Source: Liolophura sinensis
Taxonomy: Eukaryota > Mollusca > Polyplacophora > Chitonida > Chitonidae
Direction of reading: 5' to 3'
Length of the DNA: 64,000 nt
NCBI RefSeq assembly: GCF_032854445.1
Contig: NC_088296.1
Span: 17,783,485-17,847,484, forward strand
Below the pieces are notes generated by a model. That model was not told where the DNA came from and ran no database searches. It saw nothing but the letters and a program-made list of their open reading frames with translations. Of the stretch, positions 1 through 11,300 are shown in pieces. The first letter of the stretch is position 1. Each line of letters starts with the position of its first letter. The translations under genes were made by a program, and so were the position numbers.

Positions 1-1850
1 ATTAAATCCTGTAGTTGACCCCCTTCCGGCATGAGAATCGGCTGAGAAATCTCTGGTACATATGGAAAATACGGGTCCTCTTCATCAGGACTGGGTAATG
101 CGGATCCAAATTCGGCGTACCGGTGACAGCGCCACAGTGTGTCAGGCACCTACATCTGCGTGGCTGGCTTGTATTCAATCTTGAAATTGAACTGTTGAAG
201 TATTGTCATCCAGCGTTCGTAGATGGCGCCGCGAGATTTTTTCTGAAACAGACGTTTCAAAGCCTGGTGATCACATTCTAGCACAAACTGGCGGCCTCGC
301 AAATATGAAGAGCAATCAGTAATTGATGTAACCATGCCGAGATGTTCAAGTTTCGTTGGTCCGTATGAGCGCTGCCATCCCGCCAAAGCCTTTGAGCCAA
401 ACCGTAGAACATGAAGTTTCGTTATCTGGATAGCGTTGATACAGCATGTATCCAATTCCACGACCTGAAGTATCCACAGTCAGAAAAAAAGGGTAAATCA
501 TATCTGAGAAACGCCAATGCGTCAGAACTCAAAAGAGCTTGTTTTAATACCGTAAACGCTTGTGAATATCCACGTGTTCACACAAAGGGCACATTCTTTT
601 TCAACAAATTATTCAACGGAAAGGCAGTAGCATCAAAGTTGGGTATAAACTTTCTGAACCAATTAAGCAGTCACATGGCTCTACGAGGCTCACGCACAGA
701 CGTAGGTTGCGGAAAGTCTTGCACTGCCTTTATTCTGTCAGGGGGAGGGCGAATACCATCAGCTGATATTCCATGTCACAGAAATATAGCAGAGGACTGA
801 GCAAAGGAACATTTTCTAGGTCCAAGCCTGAGGCCAGCGTTACGTAATCGACCAAAAACCCGGTTTAGGTCAGCAAGGTGGCCCTGAAATGTTTCTGACA
901 GAACCAACACATCGTCTATATAACACAAAACCGACTGAAATTTCAGGCCACGAAAGATCTTGTCATTGAGAAGCTGGAAGCTATTTGGTGACGTACGGAG
1001 GCCCATTGGAAGACGTGTGAACTTATAAATTCCAAAACATGTATTAAACGCAGTGTACTTGGACGATTCAGGACTAATTTTCATCTGGAAAAACCCAGAA
1101 CTTAGATCAATTGAACTGATAAAGTTTGGTGTTTTGGTGGACACGGTCTAATTTAATTCCTGTAAATCCGGTATAGCGTATCGAAAATCCAATGTTTGAC
1201 TGTTCAAGTAACGGAAATCACAACAAAAACGGTTCATGGATAAAGCGGCTTGCTTAGATCCAGGAATAAGACCTTGTTTATGATTTCGTTTAGTCGCAGG
1301 ACAATTGGGCTGGTGATAGGCAAGCCCTCAGTTTCGTTTACTGGAGCAATAACACCCTGTGCCAATAATTCATCCAACTAATGCCTCAACACTTCCCTTT
1401 TATCAGGTGACAACCGATATGGCCTTTGATATTTTGACTTGGCGTCAGGTTTTAAAACAATATTGTGTTCTACCACATGTGTTAATCCTAAACCGGGATT
1501 ATCACTGGTAACAAAAACATCCTTATTATCATACAATACTTTCTGAAGCTGCTTACGATTTTCATTTGACAAATTACAATTAGAAAAATCAAAATGTGAC
1601 AAAAATTCAGGAGGAAAAACACTGGTCTCCAGCTGCGTGTCAGAAACCGATACATTTGAAACATTATTCAACATCTCAGCCTTAGAGATATTGTTAACAA
1701 CATCAACATTTTGAACATTTGAAACATGAGAAAGGGCAACATCCTCCTGTGAAGTATACACGGATATCTGGTTTACAACATTAGACCCTCAAAACTACTT
1801 CGGAATTCATCTTCAAGTGAATTACTTATCATTCATTTAGCCATATTTAA
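1..1850 (-). pseudogene. Degenerate Ty3/gypsy LTR retrotransposon pol (RT and RNase H)
   Basis: Remnant of a Ty3/gypsy pol region read on the minus strand; an active copy would supply reverse transcriptase and RNase H. The segment before RT lies at 1761-1378 and ends in a typical YQRPYRLSP block, broken by an in-frame stop before LDELLAQGVI. The RT core is at 1144-776, with SSIDLSSGFFQMKI, LPMGLRTSPNSF and the catalytic box YIDD (family usually YVDD or YIDD). RNase H follows at about 520-150, with LTVDTSGRGIGY and then the CDHQALKRL and FKIEYKP blocks. Stops and frame changes separate the blocks, so it is not functional. No LTR was identified; the element probably continues past the left edge of the window. 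Confidence 0.88.
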
Positions 1851-1868
1851 AAGACTATAATGTCTGTA

Positions 1869-2134
1869 TTTTTTTTACTTATTTGATTGGTGTTTTACGC
1901 CGTACTCAAGAATATTTCACTTATACGACGGCGGTCAGCATTATGGTGGGTGGAAACCGGGCAGAGCCCGGGAGAAACCCACGACCATCCGCAGGTTGCT
2001 AACGGACCTTCCCACGTACGGCCGGAGAGGAAGCCAGCATGAGCTGGACTTGAAATCACAGCGACCGCATTGGTGAGAGACTCCTGGGCCATTAGGCTGC
2101 GCTAGCGCGATATCCAACTGAGCCACGGAGGTCC
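1869..2134 (-). mobile_element. tRNA-derived SINE, full-length copy with target-site duplication
   Basis: The tRNA-like head (gtggctcag A-box region, gttcaag B-box region) is at the right end and the AAAT-type tail at the left, so the element is on the minus strand. A near-perfect 14-bp target duplication (CTATAATGTSTGTA) flanks it at 1855-1868 and 2135-2148. Open frames here are SINE artefacts. Confidence 0.9.
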
Positions 2135-3454
2135 CTATAATGTGTGTAATTATGCCCGACTTCTTTACACAATACTGGGGCAGTAACTTCTTCAAACGTC
2201 TTTCAGCAGTTTATTTGATGCAAATAAACAATTTAGTAAACAATTTCAATTTATATTGAGAAATGGCTTGCAAGTTACGTGTGGTTGATCTCTGTTAATC
2301 GTATTCAAGTCTCAAAATAGGCTTATTACAAATCATATAAATACAAAGGGAAATCAAGCCACACAGCAGAATGTATGGCTAAGTGACAATAAAGGTAAAG
2401 ATGAAAATCCTGTCTATAGAGTGGATCAGGTATACTATAGTTGTTGCTGTGCCGCTTGAATGCCTATTCACCTGTAGCAGGTGTATATATAACATTTGCG
2501 AGATAAATTCAAGACCCTGCATGATGAATACAATAAGACAAGGCTTTTTCAATGTACTATGGCTCAAACATTATCGGTATATCATCTTGCATCTCTGGGC
2601 GTAATCCTTATATCTCGCGCCGTACACTATGCTTGCGTGTAATTATTACGCCCCGGGACGCTCTGCCTGGTCATAATTTGAATTGTCACCAGCCCAGGCC
2701 ATAACTCTTACGTGCCGGAGGTTGTAGCAAACTGTATGTCCGGGTTAACAAGACAAGCAGTGATCCAGTAACCGCAAAGTTCGTTTCATGAGATTTCCGC
2801 CTAGAAATCACACGGTGTTATAAATTACAGGGTGTTAAAGATGGAGGACGCCATGGACTCAGCGATTTATGCCAGCTTTGCCGTTTTCAAGCTTTACGTG
2901 TATGGCGAGGAGAAGTCGCAAAATTATGCAGCAGGCACCACCAGATAGAAAAAAATGTGCTCTTCAGCATAGTGTCATGTTTTTAAGTTTCCTTCTCCTT
3001 TAACGATTTTACCTCGGCCTACAAACTTACATCACATGAATCAACTGTTCTCTTGAAGAAAGGAATAATGTGTAAGCAAACACCGCTCTAACCCATTGGC
3101 CAAACTGGGCCAATCCGATCTTCAGTCTCTAACTAAGTAAGAGCCAATGTGGAGTGTTGGGCTTGAACATCTCACAAGACCGTTCTCTTCAATTAGGAGT
3201 CGCAACCCAGGACAAACAGGTAGACGTACTCCGCTATGGCCCCTCATACAAATATCGGAGATGTGAGTCCATTATATTTCACCGAGGCCACACGGCAGAG
3301 CTCTAGGTCACGACAAACTTGCCAAGAAAACCGAGCTCCTATTCTTTTCAGCTTGGAGACCCCAAGAGGGTAATGCCGCTTGAATTCGATGGGCAACTAT
3401 TGTAGCTATAGCCTTATCTCATTATGCTGGTCTCATGAAATAGATCCGACAGTT
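2135..3454. other. Gene-free interval
   Basis: No coding exon, RNA gene or clear repeat was recognised here. Short open frames at 2379-2604 overlap on opposite strands and show no domain or codon signal. Confidence 0.5.
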
Positions 3455-4830
3455 CTCAACTATATTTCCAATGTATTCTGTTTAGAACTAAACGTGATAT
3501 ATATAAATGATTTGAACCCGTTTGCTGAAGTAATTTTGTGGAAAACTGATTGTTTGGTGCAATGTGATATTCACATATAGGCCTAAAGTTAATGGCGAGC
3601 TGCGGAAACCATTTTTGAGATGTGACAGAGTATAAATGTGTACAAACATACTGATGGGTTTACCTCCCCTGCACAGATCACGTACTCTTCTCAGAGCTAA
3701 GTATTTTCTATTTCAATCTGCTCAGTTTAACCAAGTTGTGAAGCCAGGTGGGATTTGTGTCCACAGGAAAGTTCTGTAAGACGATTATATGTAGTTTGGA
3801 TGGGAACGATCACTCAGATTAAGGAGTTGTCTTTACTTGATCATATTACCGACTGTCAGAAACAGCTTAATTGGTCTGGTCATCCTCAAATCGACACAAC
3901 GTAAATATACGTGAAAAGCCTTGTCTTATTGTAAATGGGACGTTTCCATTTATAGACTTTAACATCAGCCATGTCAGTCTGAGTGTGTGTGAAACGCTGT
4001 CGATATTTGCGTATAAACGAAAACGACTGATTTTTATTCAGGTTCATACTGTTTGATTGTGTCGATCTTGTCACTATGTATACAGGGCAATAGTGTTATT
4101 AATGTGAGGTTCTGAAGCTTTGATCTTGAAAGGCATTATGCGGCTATGCTGAAAGTCGATTACTGGCGGTGACGTGCCGTTTATGGCACACAAACTCCGA
4201 ATATGTTGGCTGTATATATCGCTGTTTGTTTACTTACAACGTTCGCCTGTCTCGTCCAAATACAAAAACTGTGATAGTACAAAAAAATCCTGTTAAGGGT
4301 ATAAGCGTTCTCCTTATCCATGTACGTCAGTCCGTCTGTTATATGATATCCTATATCAGTTGCTCATAGGGGCCTCCGTGCCCGTGGGTATTAGCACAGA
4401 ACGGCGCAATGACCATAAACCTCCCGGCAATGCGATCGCTGAGAGTTCAAGTCCAGCTCATGCTGGCTGCCTCTCCGGCCGTATGTTTCCTCCCACCATA
4501 ATGCTGACCGCCGTCGTATAAGTTAAGTATTCATGAAACAGCAATCAGATAAGTAAATATTGTTAGCGGTAAATTGTTATGACCGTTGATCTGTGAGCCA
4601 TCCGATCAGTTGCAGTTAAACCCTACTCTGTAAATTACGGCCATTGCGAAGGCCAACATTTTTAAGATTATGTACACATTCTTGAGTTCGGTGTAAAACA
4701 CCAGTAAAATAAATAAACAAAATCTATTGCTCATAGCTTCAAAGCTAAGGAATGTGCGTGTATGTATATGGTGCTAAAGGTAAACAGAATCTTAAAGTTC
4801 TGTAAGGATTTGCACACATTATCGTCAGAC
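3455..4830 (+). repeat. Tandem segmental duplication, copy 1
   Basis: Non-coding segment matching 4905-5970 in the same orientation, diverged but alignable over most of its length. Shared landmarks are a TTACCTCCCCTG block (3661 and 5110), a TTTTCTATTT-AAATCTG block (3705 and 5152), a TTGGTCTGGTC block (3871 and 5322), a TGAAAGGCATTATG block (4128 and 5587), and CGCTGTTTGTTTACTT (4220 and 5698). The spacing is constant at about 1.45 kb. This copy alone carries the SINE at 4370-4726. Confidence 0.75.
4370..4726 (+). mobile_element. tRNA-derived SINE with 10-bp target-site duplication
   Basis: SINE head from 4370, with body and tail to 4726, flanked by perfect direct repeats TTGCTCATAG at 4360-4369 and 4727-4736. 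The 3' end motif occurs twice (about 4530-4558 and 4678-4718), so about 120 bp of extra sequence or a second 3' end lies within the element. Confidence 0.8.
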
Positions 4831-4831
4831 A

Positions 4832-4832
<1 letters not shown>

Positions 4833-4898
<66 letters not shown>
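4833..4898. repeat. (TA)n microsatellite
   Basis: About 33 consecutive TA dinucleotides. They generate spurious Tyr-Ile repeat frames on the minus strand. Confidence 0.97.
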
Positions 4899-4900
<2 letters not shown>

Positions 4901-4904
4901 TGCT

Positions 4905-5970
4905 GTCTCCGTAAGGCTTTTTATTGTACAATGTTTAGACGCAAATCTACATACAGACATTAATGACTTGAACCAAACTGTTCCATTAATTTTAGGGAAA
5001 CGGGTATGTTTGATAAAATGTGGCATTCGCATATAAATTTAAAAGGGAACTCTGCTAACCATTGTGGGGTGTCATAGAGTGTAAATGTGTAAAAGCATAT
5101 TGAGGGAGTTACCTCCCCTGGTCAGATGACGTGTTTTTCTCGGAACCAACTATTTTCTATTTAAATCTGCGCAGTTTTATCAAGGAGTGAAGCACGGTGG
5201 GAACTGTGTCGACGGGTAAGTCCTGTATGATGGGGTACGTCTATGTTTATGTCGGGATGTTTCTATCAGGTGACGGAGTTGTCCTTACTCGATCGTGTGA
5301 CCGACGCTCAGACAACATTTAGTTGGTCTGGTCGTCCTCCAAATGGACACCAAGTCGGCGCACAACTGTAGTGTGAGGGGGGGGGGGGGGGGTGTCTTTG
5401 CATAGGCTCTACTCACGGCCTGTGTGTGAACCTCTGACACTGTCTATAACAAGTGGGAATGTTTTCCTCTCAAGGAAAACGACTGAATTAATTGGGTTCA
5501 TGTACATACTGTCTAATTATGTCGACCTTCTCACCATATCCAGAACGATAGTAGGTTATTAATGTATTTTTCTGAAGCTTTGACCTTGAAAGGCATTATG
5601 TAGGGTTTTGCTAAAGGTCGTTTGTTGACGGTGGTGTGTTGTCTGGGGTTGGGCCAACATACATGTAAACAACCAGAACAACTCGCGTGTATGGATCGCT
5701 GTTTGTTTACTTGCAACGTTCGCCTCTCTGCTCCAGATATAAAAACTGTAATATTCAAAAGATTCTAGTTAGGATATACATGCTCTCATATTCCAAGCGA
5801 GGCAGAAACAAATACCATTTTTGAAATATTTGGTTTGACCCAGACTTGAGTTCGATCTCTGATCTCCCGACTTCGAGGTGGGCTCGAACATAAGGAGTGT
5901 ATTACACTGTACCGGTATAAGTAAAGCGAATCTTAAAATTATGTACTGAATTGCAGACAGGGTTTTCAGT
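4905..5970 (+). repeat. Tandem segmental duplication, copy 2
   Basis: Second copy of the 3455-4830 segment, without the SINE. The match runs through the end of copy 1: 4770-4820 aligns with 5920-5965 around a GAATCTTAAA block. It contains a run of about 18 G at 5378-5395. Confidence 0.75.
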
Positions 5971-6762
5971 GTTACAGAACTGAAAGGCTACATGCATTAT
6001 TAACTTCCCACTCAGCAAGCATTACCATCTCGCCCACTGATCACCGATAATGGGGGGTGTAACCTGACACAGCTGAGGCATTCAGGGCTGTCCTATACAT
6101 TAGCTCGGGCTGTGTCTATGGAGATATAACTGACGCTGACCTATTTCTACAGTCTACCGAGGGTTACATGTCTCAAAATCCAGGCCTTTTGGTTCACTTT
6201 AAACTGTCCCTGTCATAACACTGTATCTAATTGGACATGGACTTCACACTTCTCCGATGGAGCGAAGTCAGCATTTACGGTTTAAACATCTTATTTGGTC
6301 AGTGTTGATCGGAGGGTGTAGCAGCTCTGCTGTAGTCTGTACTTATGTGGTTCCTGACAACAGCATAATAAAACACTGGGAGCTAGAAGACTTTGACCTT
6401 GATTAACATCTGTTTTAATCAAAGTAAAAACTGTTAGTGTTACTCGTCACTATTAGTAATAGCTTGACCAGAACTTTGTCAAAAAAGTCTCTCGTGCGTA
6501 ATAAAAGATAGAATCGCTAAATTTCTAACTGGCCAGAATGGATTCCTTTTCGGGAGAACGATTTGCGCATACTCTCCTCGTACATGTATAGGTGCCGAAA
6601 TGCTTCTTAAATGAACAATGGAGAATAGCAATAACACGGAAAGAGATGGAGGCTGTGTGCTGTCTTGAACATTGATATTTTTGTAAGTAAGAACACCCTC
6701 ACATGTGCCAGTCTGAGCGATTTGCCGTTTTTTTTTTTAGGAAAAAAAAAACTGAGCGAATA
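5971..6762 (+). other. Upstream region and probable 5' UTR of the TRIM gene
   Basis: Non-coding sequence before the TRIM start codon. An in-frame upstream ATG at 6703 would add 20 residues coded through an oligo-T/oligo-A stretch. The T-run ending in AG at 6740 also looks like a 3' splice site of a 5' UTR intron. No TATA box or other promoter element could be assigned. Confidence 0.4.
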
Positions 6763-7422
6763 ATGGCCGCAAGCAAGCAGAGGCGAGTTGATGTTCTCAC
6801 ATGCTCTATATGTTTGGAAACATTCCGGAAACCAGTAGTGCTACCCTGTCAGCACAGTTTTTGTAAGGAATGCATTGGTTTGTACGCTGACAAGTTTAAA
6901 CCTGTACAGATAGATGAGACCTCCGGTAGCACGGACGTTCATCGGCCTATAGCATGCCCTGTGTGCCGGGCACCAACCAGTCTCGGGAGAGAAGGTGTGG
7001 CTGGACTGGCTCCTAACTTTCATCTGGCAGAAATTGTGGAGAGGTTCACGTCTGCTGTAAAAGTTGAGGATGACACCCCATATTGTTCTCTGTGTAAGGC
7101 GGATAATCACACCAAAGCTGTCAAGTTTTGTACCACCTGTGCTGTGTTCTACTGTCAGGAATGTCTTGCAAATTGCCATCCAATGAGGGGGGCTCTAAAA
7201 CGGCATCAACTGATTTCTTCCATGGAGTACCTCTCCCAGGAAACCTCACAGGGTCAAGTCAGCAGGGACCACCAATCAACTGGGCAGCCGTCATGTGCTA
7301 GACACGGTCAGCCATTCGTCTTGTACTGTGAACCCTGTGGGATGGTGATGTGTATGGGGTGTGTGGTTGAGCATCCAGGACACGCTATGCGGGATATACC
7401 ATCAGCAGCTGGGAATGTCAAG
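6763..7422 (+). CDS. TRIM exon 1: RING and both B-box zinc-binding domains
   Basis: 220 codons ending in phase 0 at a gtaagg donor. This exon carries the E2-binding RING finger and both B-boxes with all expected Cys and His ligands present, so zinc binding and ligase activity are plausible. Reading past the donor runs into a Lys-rich stretch and a stop at 7467, so the donor must be used for a full protein. Confidence 0.92.
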
Positions 7423-8269
7423 GTAAGGCGAAAAAAAAGTCGTATATCAGCCATCAATCAAAATTGATGTTCTAAGTCATTAATAGTAAGGTCAATTCCC
7501 AAAACAACGATTAACATGAACCAGGAAGAAACTAAGAAATTTTGTAAATTCGAAATTACTTTGGAGTTATGCAAAGAGAAGTAGTAAATACTTTTCAATG
7601 ATGTTGGAAAGACATAAGGAATGTTCTAGGCGAATAACTTAAATCACTGTCTAGATCGTGTACCATACTAGTAAGTCTATAATCAAAATAAATATGGCAT
7701 GATTTGAAACTATATATTGACCATAACTTTGTGATCAATAGTGAAGAACGGGGCTTAGTGTCCTGTATTGTAGTGAGTCATTTGAAAGGCGGATTTGTTA
7801 ATGTAACGTTTTTCCCATTACAGCTAGCTGTTTTGTGCAAGACTAGTGAACTGGAGAAAGTGCTACGAGAAACTAAAGAATCACTGCCAGGAGTTATGAG
7901 GCTGCAGAATAAGATACAGGTTGGTATTGTCCATGACACCTGTTCAGCCAGTGTTATACTACATACCCTGGTGGCTCATTTTGACTATGTAGAATATTGC
8001 TATCATTCACAAATCCAGGTAACATGCAGCTGTCAGTCAACTAGTCTTAATAAAGTTGTCTTCTGTCACATATTATATATGTAGATTACAATTAAAGAAT
8101 TACCCGACCAGTGACGACTTTTTATGAGAACTTAAACAGGGGAATGCACGGACTCTATCGCATCATTAATACGACTTTCTTCTCACTGACACACACGCGA
8201 TATGCCCACCCCAGACAACTCCATTTGATGTATCATCGCTGATCATACGCTGTCACAATAATATCTATG

Positions 8270-8322
<53 letters not shown>

Positions 8323-11300
8323 TGTATATATACGTACACCATTTGATCTGATGACGGGTATGAGCCAGGCCCAGGTACTGTCCGAAGCATCTAAGGCTTC
8401 ACCATCTCGTCCTGCTCAGGGCATCATTTGTGACGGCACGACTCTATTGGGGATTGAACCATGTATCTTTTGGTTTTGAGTGGACACTTACATGTACATC
8501 GCTGGACTAAAGGGAAATCACTTCCACCCCGGAGGTACATTGTAGACAGAGTTGTGTGGCGTTTATAGTTTACCATGTTACACATACATATATAACTTCT
8601 TAAACACACAATTCTAATGGTCTGGATATGGTAATAAAGGATTTTTATGTTTGGCAGAAAAACCAGGAACTTCACTTCCAGGAGGTAGAAAAGGCTTATT
8701 GTGCAGCCTTGGAATCTTTACAAGCCTGGAGACAGCAATCCATAGATGGCATAAAAACCCGATATTCACAGTGGTGTGTGGAGTGTAACGCCATACTTAA
8801 ACATTTCCAGCTACAGGCCCAGGAAATGGAGAGGATGGTACAAGCTTCAAAAGATTTCTTAGCGTCAGTGGACGTCGAGTTTTTACAAGTAAGTTAAACA
8901 TGCACAATCTCTAGCATTGGTTCAGCTGCCTTAACTTCAGATGTTACACATGACCCAGCCACCCTTAGAACCTGTGATAACGTGTTGCTGCCAGATTTAC
9001 TAAAGTTGTAGATCCTGAGTTCAACAGCTTTATTTTGCTTAGTGGTACCCTCCGGTCGCTGACCACTTTTCTACCCATAATAGAACCACTGTCCGATTAA
9101 AGCAAAAAAGTAGTAATATATAATGTCAAACTATATTGTATGCTGTTTTTCAAAAACAAGGTTTGTATGTAAACAGATCTTTGGGGAAAATTGCATTGTA
9201 TGAAACGTCTTGGAATTTATTAACCGAAATTTCGAGCTGATGTGGACTATGTAATAGTTCAGGGAATGGTCTAAATGTTTGTCGTCGTCATATCACTGAA
9301 AAATTGTTAAGTACGACGTTAAACCCCAATCATTCACTCACTGACTCCAAATGTTTGTGGTAAAAGCCAACTGTGACTGTGTACTTGGAGAGATAAGACA
9401 TTTCAATTATAACTATGTCCTTGTTACATGTTGATGTGCAAGTATAGCTACAGTATCTCAGTTTCGGTTATCATCTTTACATGATTTTATATGTGTGTTC
9501 AATTCTGTTTGTTGACAGGGTTCCACGAGCTTCACCAAGACGTATGTATAAATGTTTTATACCTATATAGGTTTGTTATACACGAGCACATGACTGCTGT
9601 CAGCAAATGTGCTTCTGTAACACTGTGTACCAGCACTGTAGTTGTCCAAAACATGACACAAGTGTAAAATATATCTAGTGTTCAAATTTACGCTTGTCCA
9701 GACATATCAGATCTCACCTACTAGGAATAGTACATGATGGCATTCTGATAACTGCGTGGTGCACAACATTACTACACGACTGTGTCTCTTTGTTTTCTCT
9801 CCTGTTCCCACAGAATTGGTGACCAGCTGAATGAGATAGGAGCAAATCTGGAGAGAGATGAGGTCAGCAAACAGAATCTTCAAGGTTTTGTACAACTTGA
9901 CCTTGTTTTGCCTAGACACGTGACGGTAAAAGAGACAGTGCAAGGAAGTCAGGACTTAGAAGCAGCAGTCGGTGGACAAATGTCACGCCCAAGTAGGTTT
10001 TTATATGTATTAAAGGTATAAAGCAGAGTGTGTCCAGATGACATAAACGACTGTAGGGTTTACATTAGTATGTGCACCGAAGACACAAACTAATCTGAGG
10101 TATGCAGTAGGGTGTGCCCAGATGACACAAACTACTGTGAGAGATAAAATGTGGTTGTGTAAAAAAAAAGAAATTACATTGCAGAGTTATATATGAGCAG
10201 CTGTTTAGTTGAAACATGACATATGGTAGTGTATCCCTCAATGTCCCTCGATGTTTACCGTAAGTGTACAAATCAGCAGGTGTAATGTTAAATCAGGACT
10301 GGTGTGTGTGTATTCTTTAGTGTCTGGGTGATATTTACTCCACGCACACAAATCGGCAGGAGTACTTTTAGAACAGGACACATAGTAGTGTACCCTTTGG
10401 TGTCTGTGTAATGTTTACCACATGTGTAGAAATCAACAAGTTCACTGCCAGAGCAGGCCAGATGGCAGTGTACCCGTCAGTACCTGGGTGATATATACAT
10501 CATGTGTACAAATTAGCAAGTGTAATGTAAGAACAGGACAGATGGCAGTGTACCCGTCAGTACCTGGGTGATATATACATCATGTGTACAAATTAGCAAG
10601 TGTAATGTTAGAACAGGACAGATGGCAGTGTACCCCTCAGTACCTGGGTGATATATACATCATGTGTACAAATTAGCAAGTGTAATGTTAGAACAGGACA
10701 GATGGCAGTGTACCCGTCAGTACCTGGGTGATATATACATCATGTGTACAAATTAGCAAGTGTAATGTTAGAACAGGACAGATGGCAGTGTACCCGTCAG
10801 TACCTGGGTGATATATACATCATGTGTACAAATTAGCAAGTGTAATGTTAGAACAGGACAGATGGCAGTGTACCCGTCAGTACCTGGGTGATATATACAT
10901 CATGTGTACAAATTAGCAAGTGTAACGTTAGAACAGGACAGATGGCAGTGTACCCCTCAGTACCTGGGTGATATATACATCATGTGTACAAATTAGCAAG
11001 TGTAATGTTAGAACAGGACAGATGGCAGTGTACCCGTCAGTACCTGGATGATATATACATCATGTGTACAAATTAGCAAGTGTAATGTTAGAACAGGATA
11101 GATGGCAGTGTACCCGTCAGTACCTGGATGATATATACATCATGTGTACAAATCAGCAAGTGTAATGTTAGAACAGGACAGATGGCAGTGTAAAACTCAG
11201 TACCTGGGTGATATATACATCATGTGTACAAATTAGCAAGTGTAATGTTAGAACAGGACAGATGGCAGTGTACCCCTCAGTGCCTGGGTGATATATACAT

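Noticed and set aside
1895-2195. Open frames of 65-84 residues, with similar ones at 25718, 43458, 49388, 51502 and 55253
   Set aside because: All lie within copies of the same SINE and encode the same kind of meaningless peptide.
4731-5032. Tyr-Ile repeat frames
   Set aside because: Translation of a (TA)n microsatellite.
6841-7179. Minus-strand frame of 112 residues
   Set aside because: Shadow of the TRIM RING/B-box exon, which has full domain support on the plus strand.
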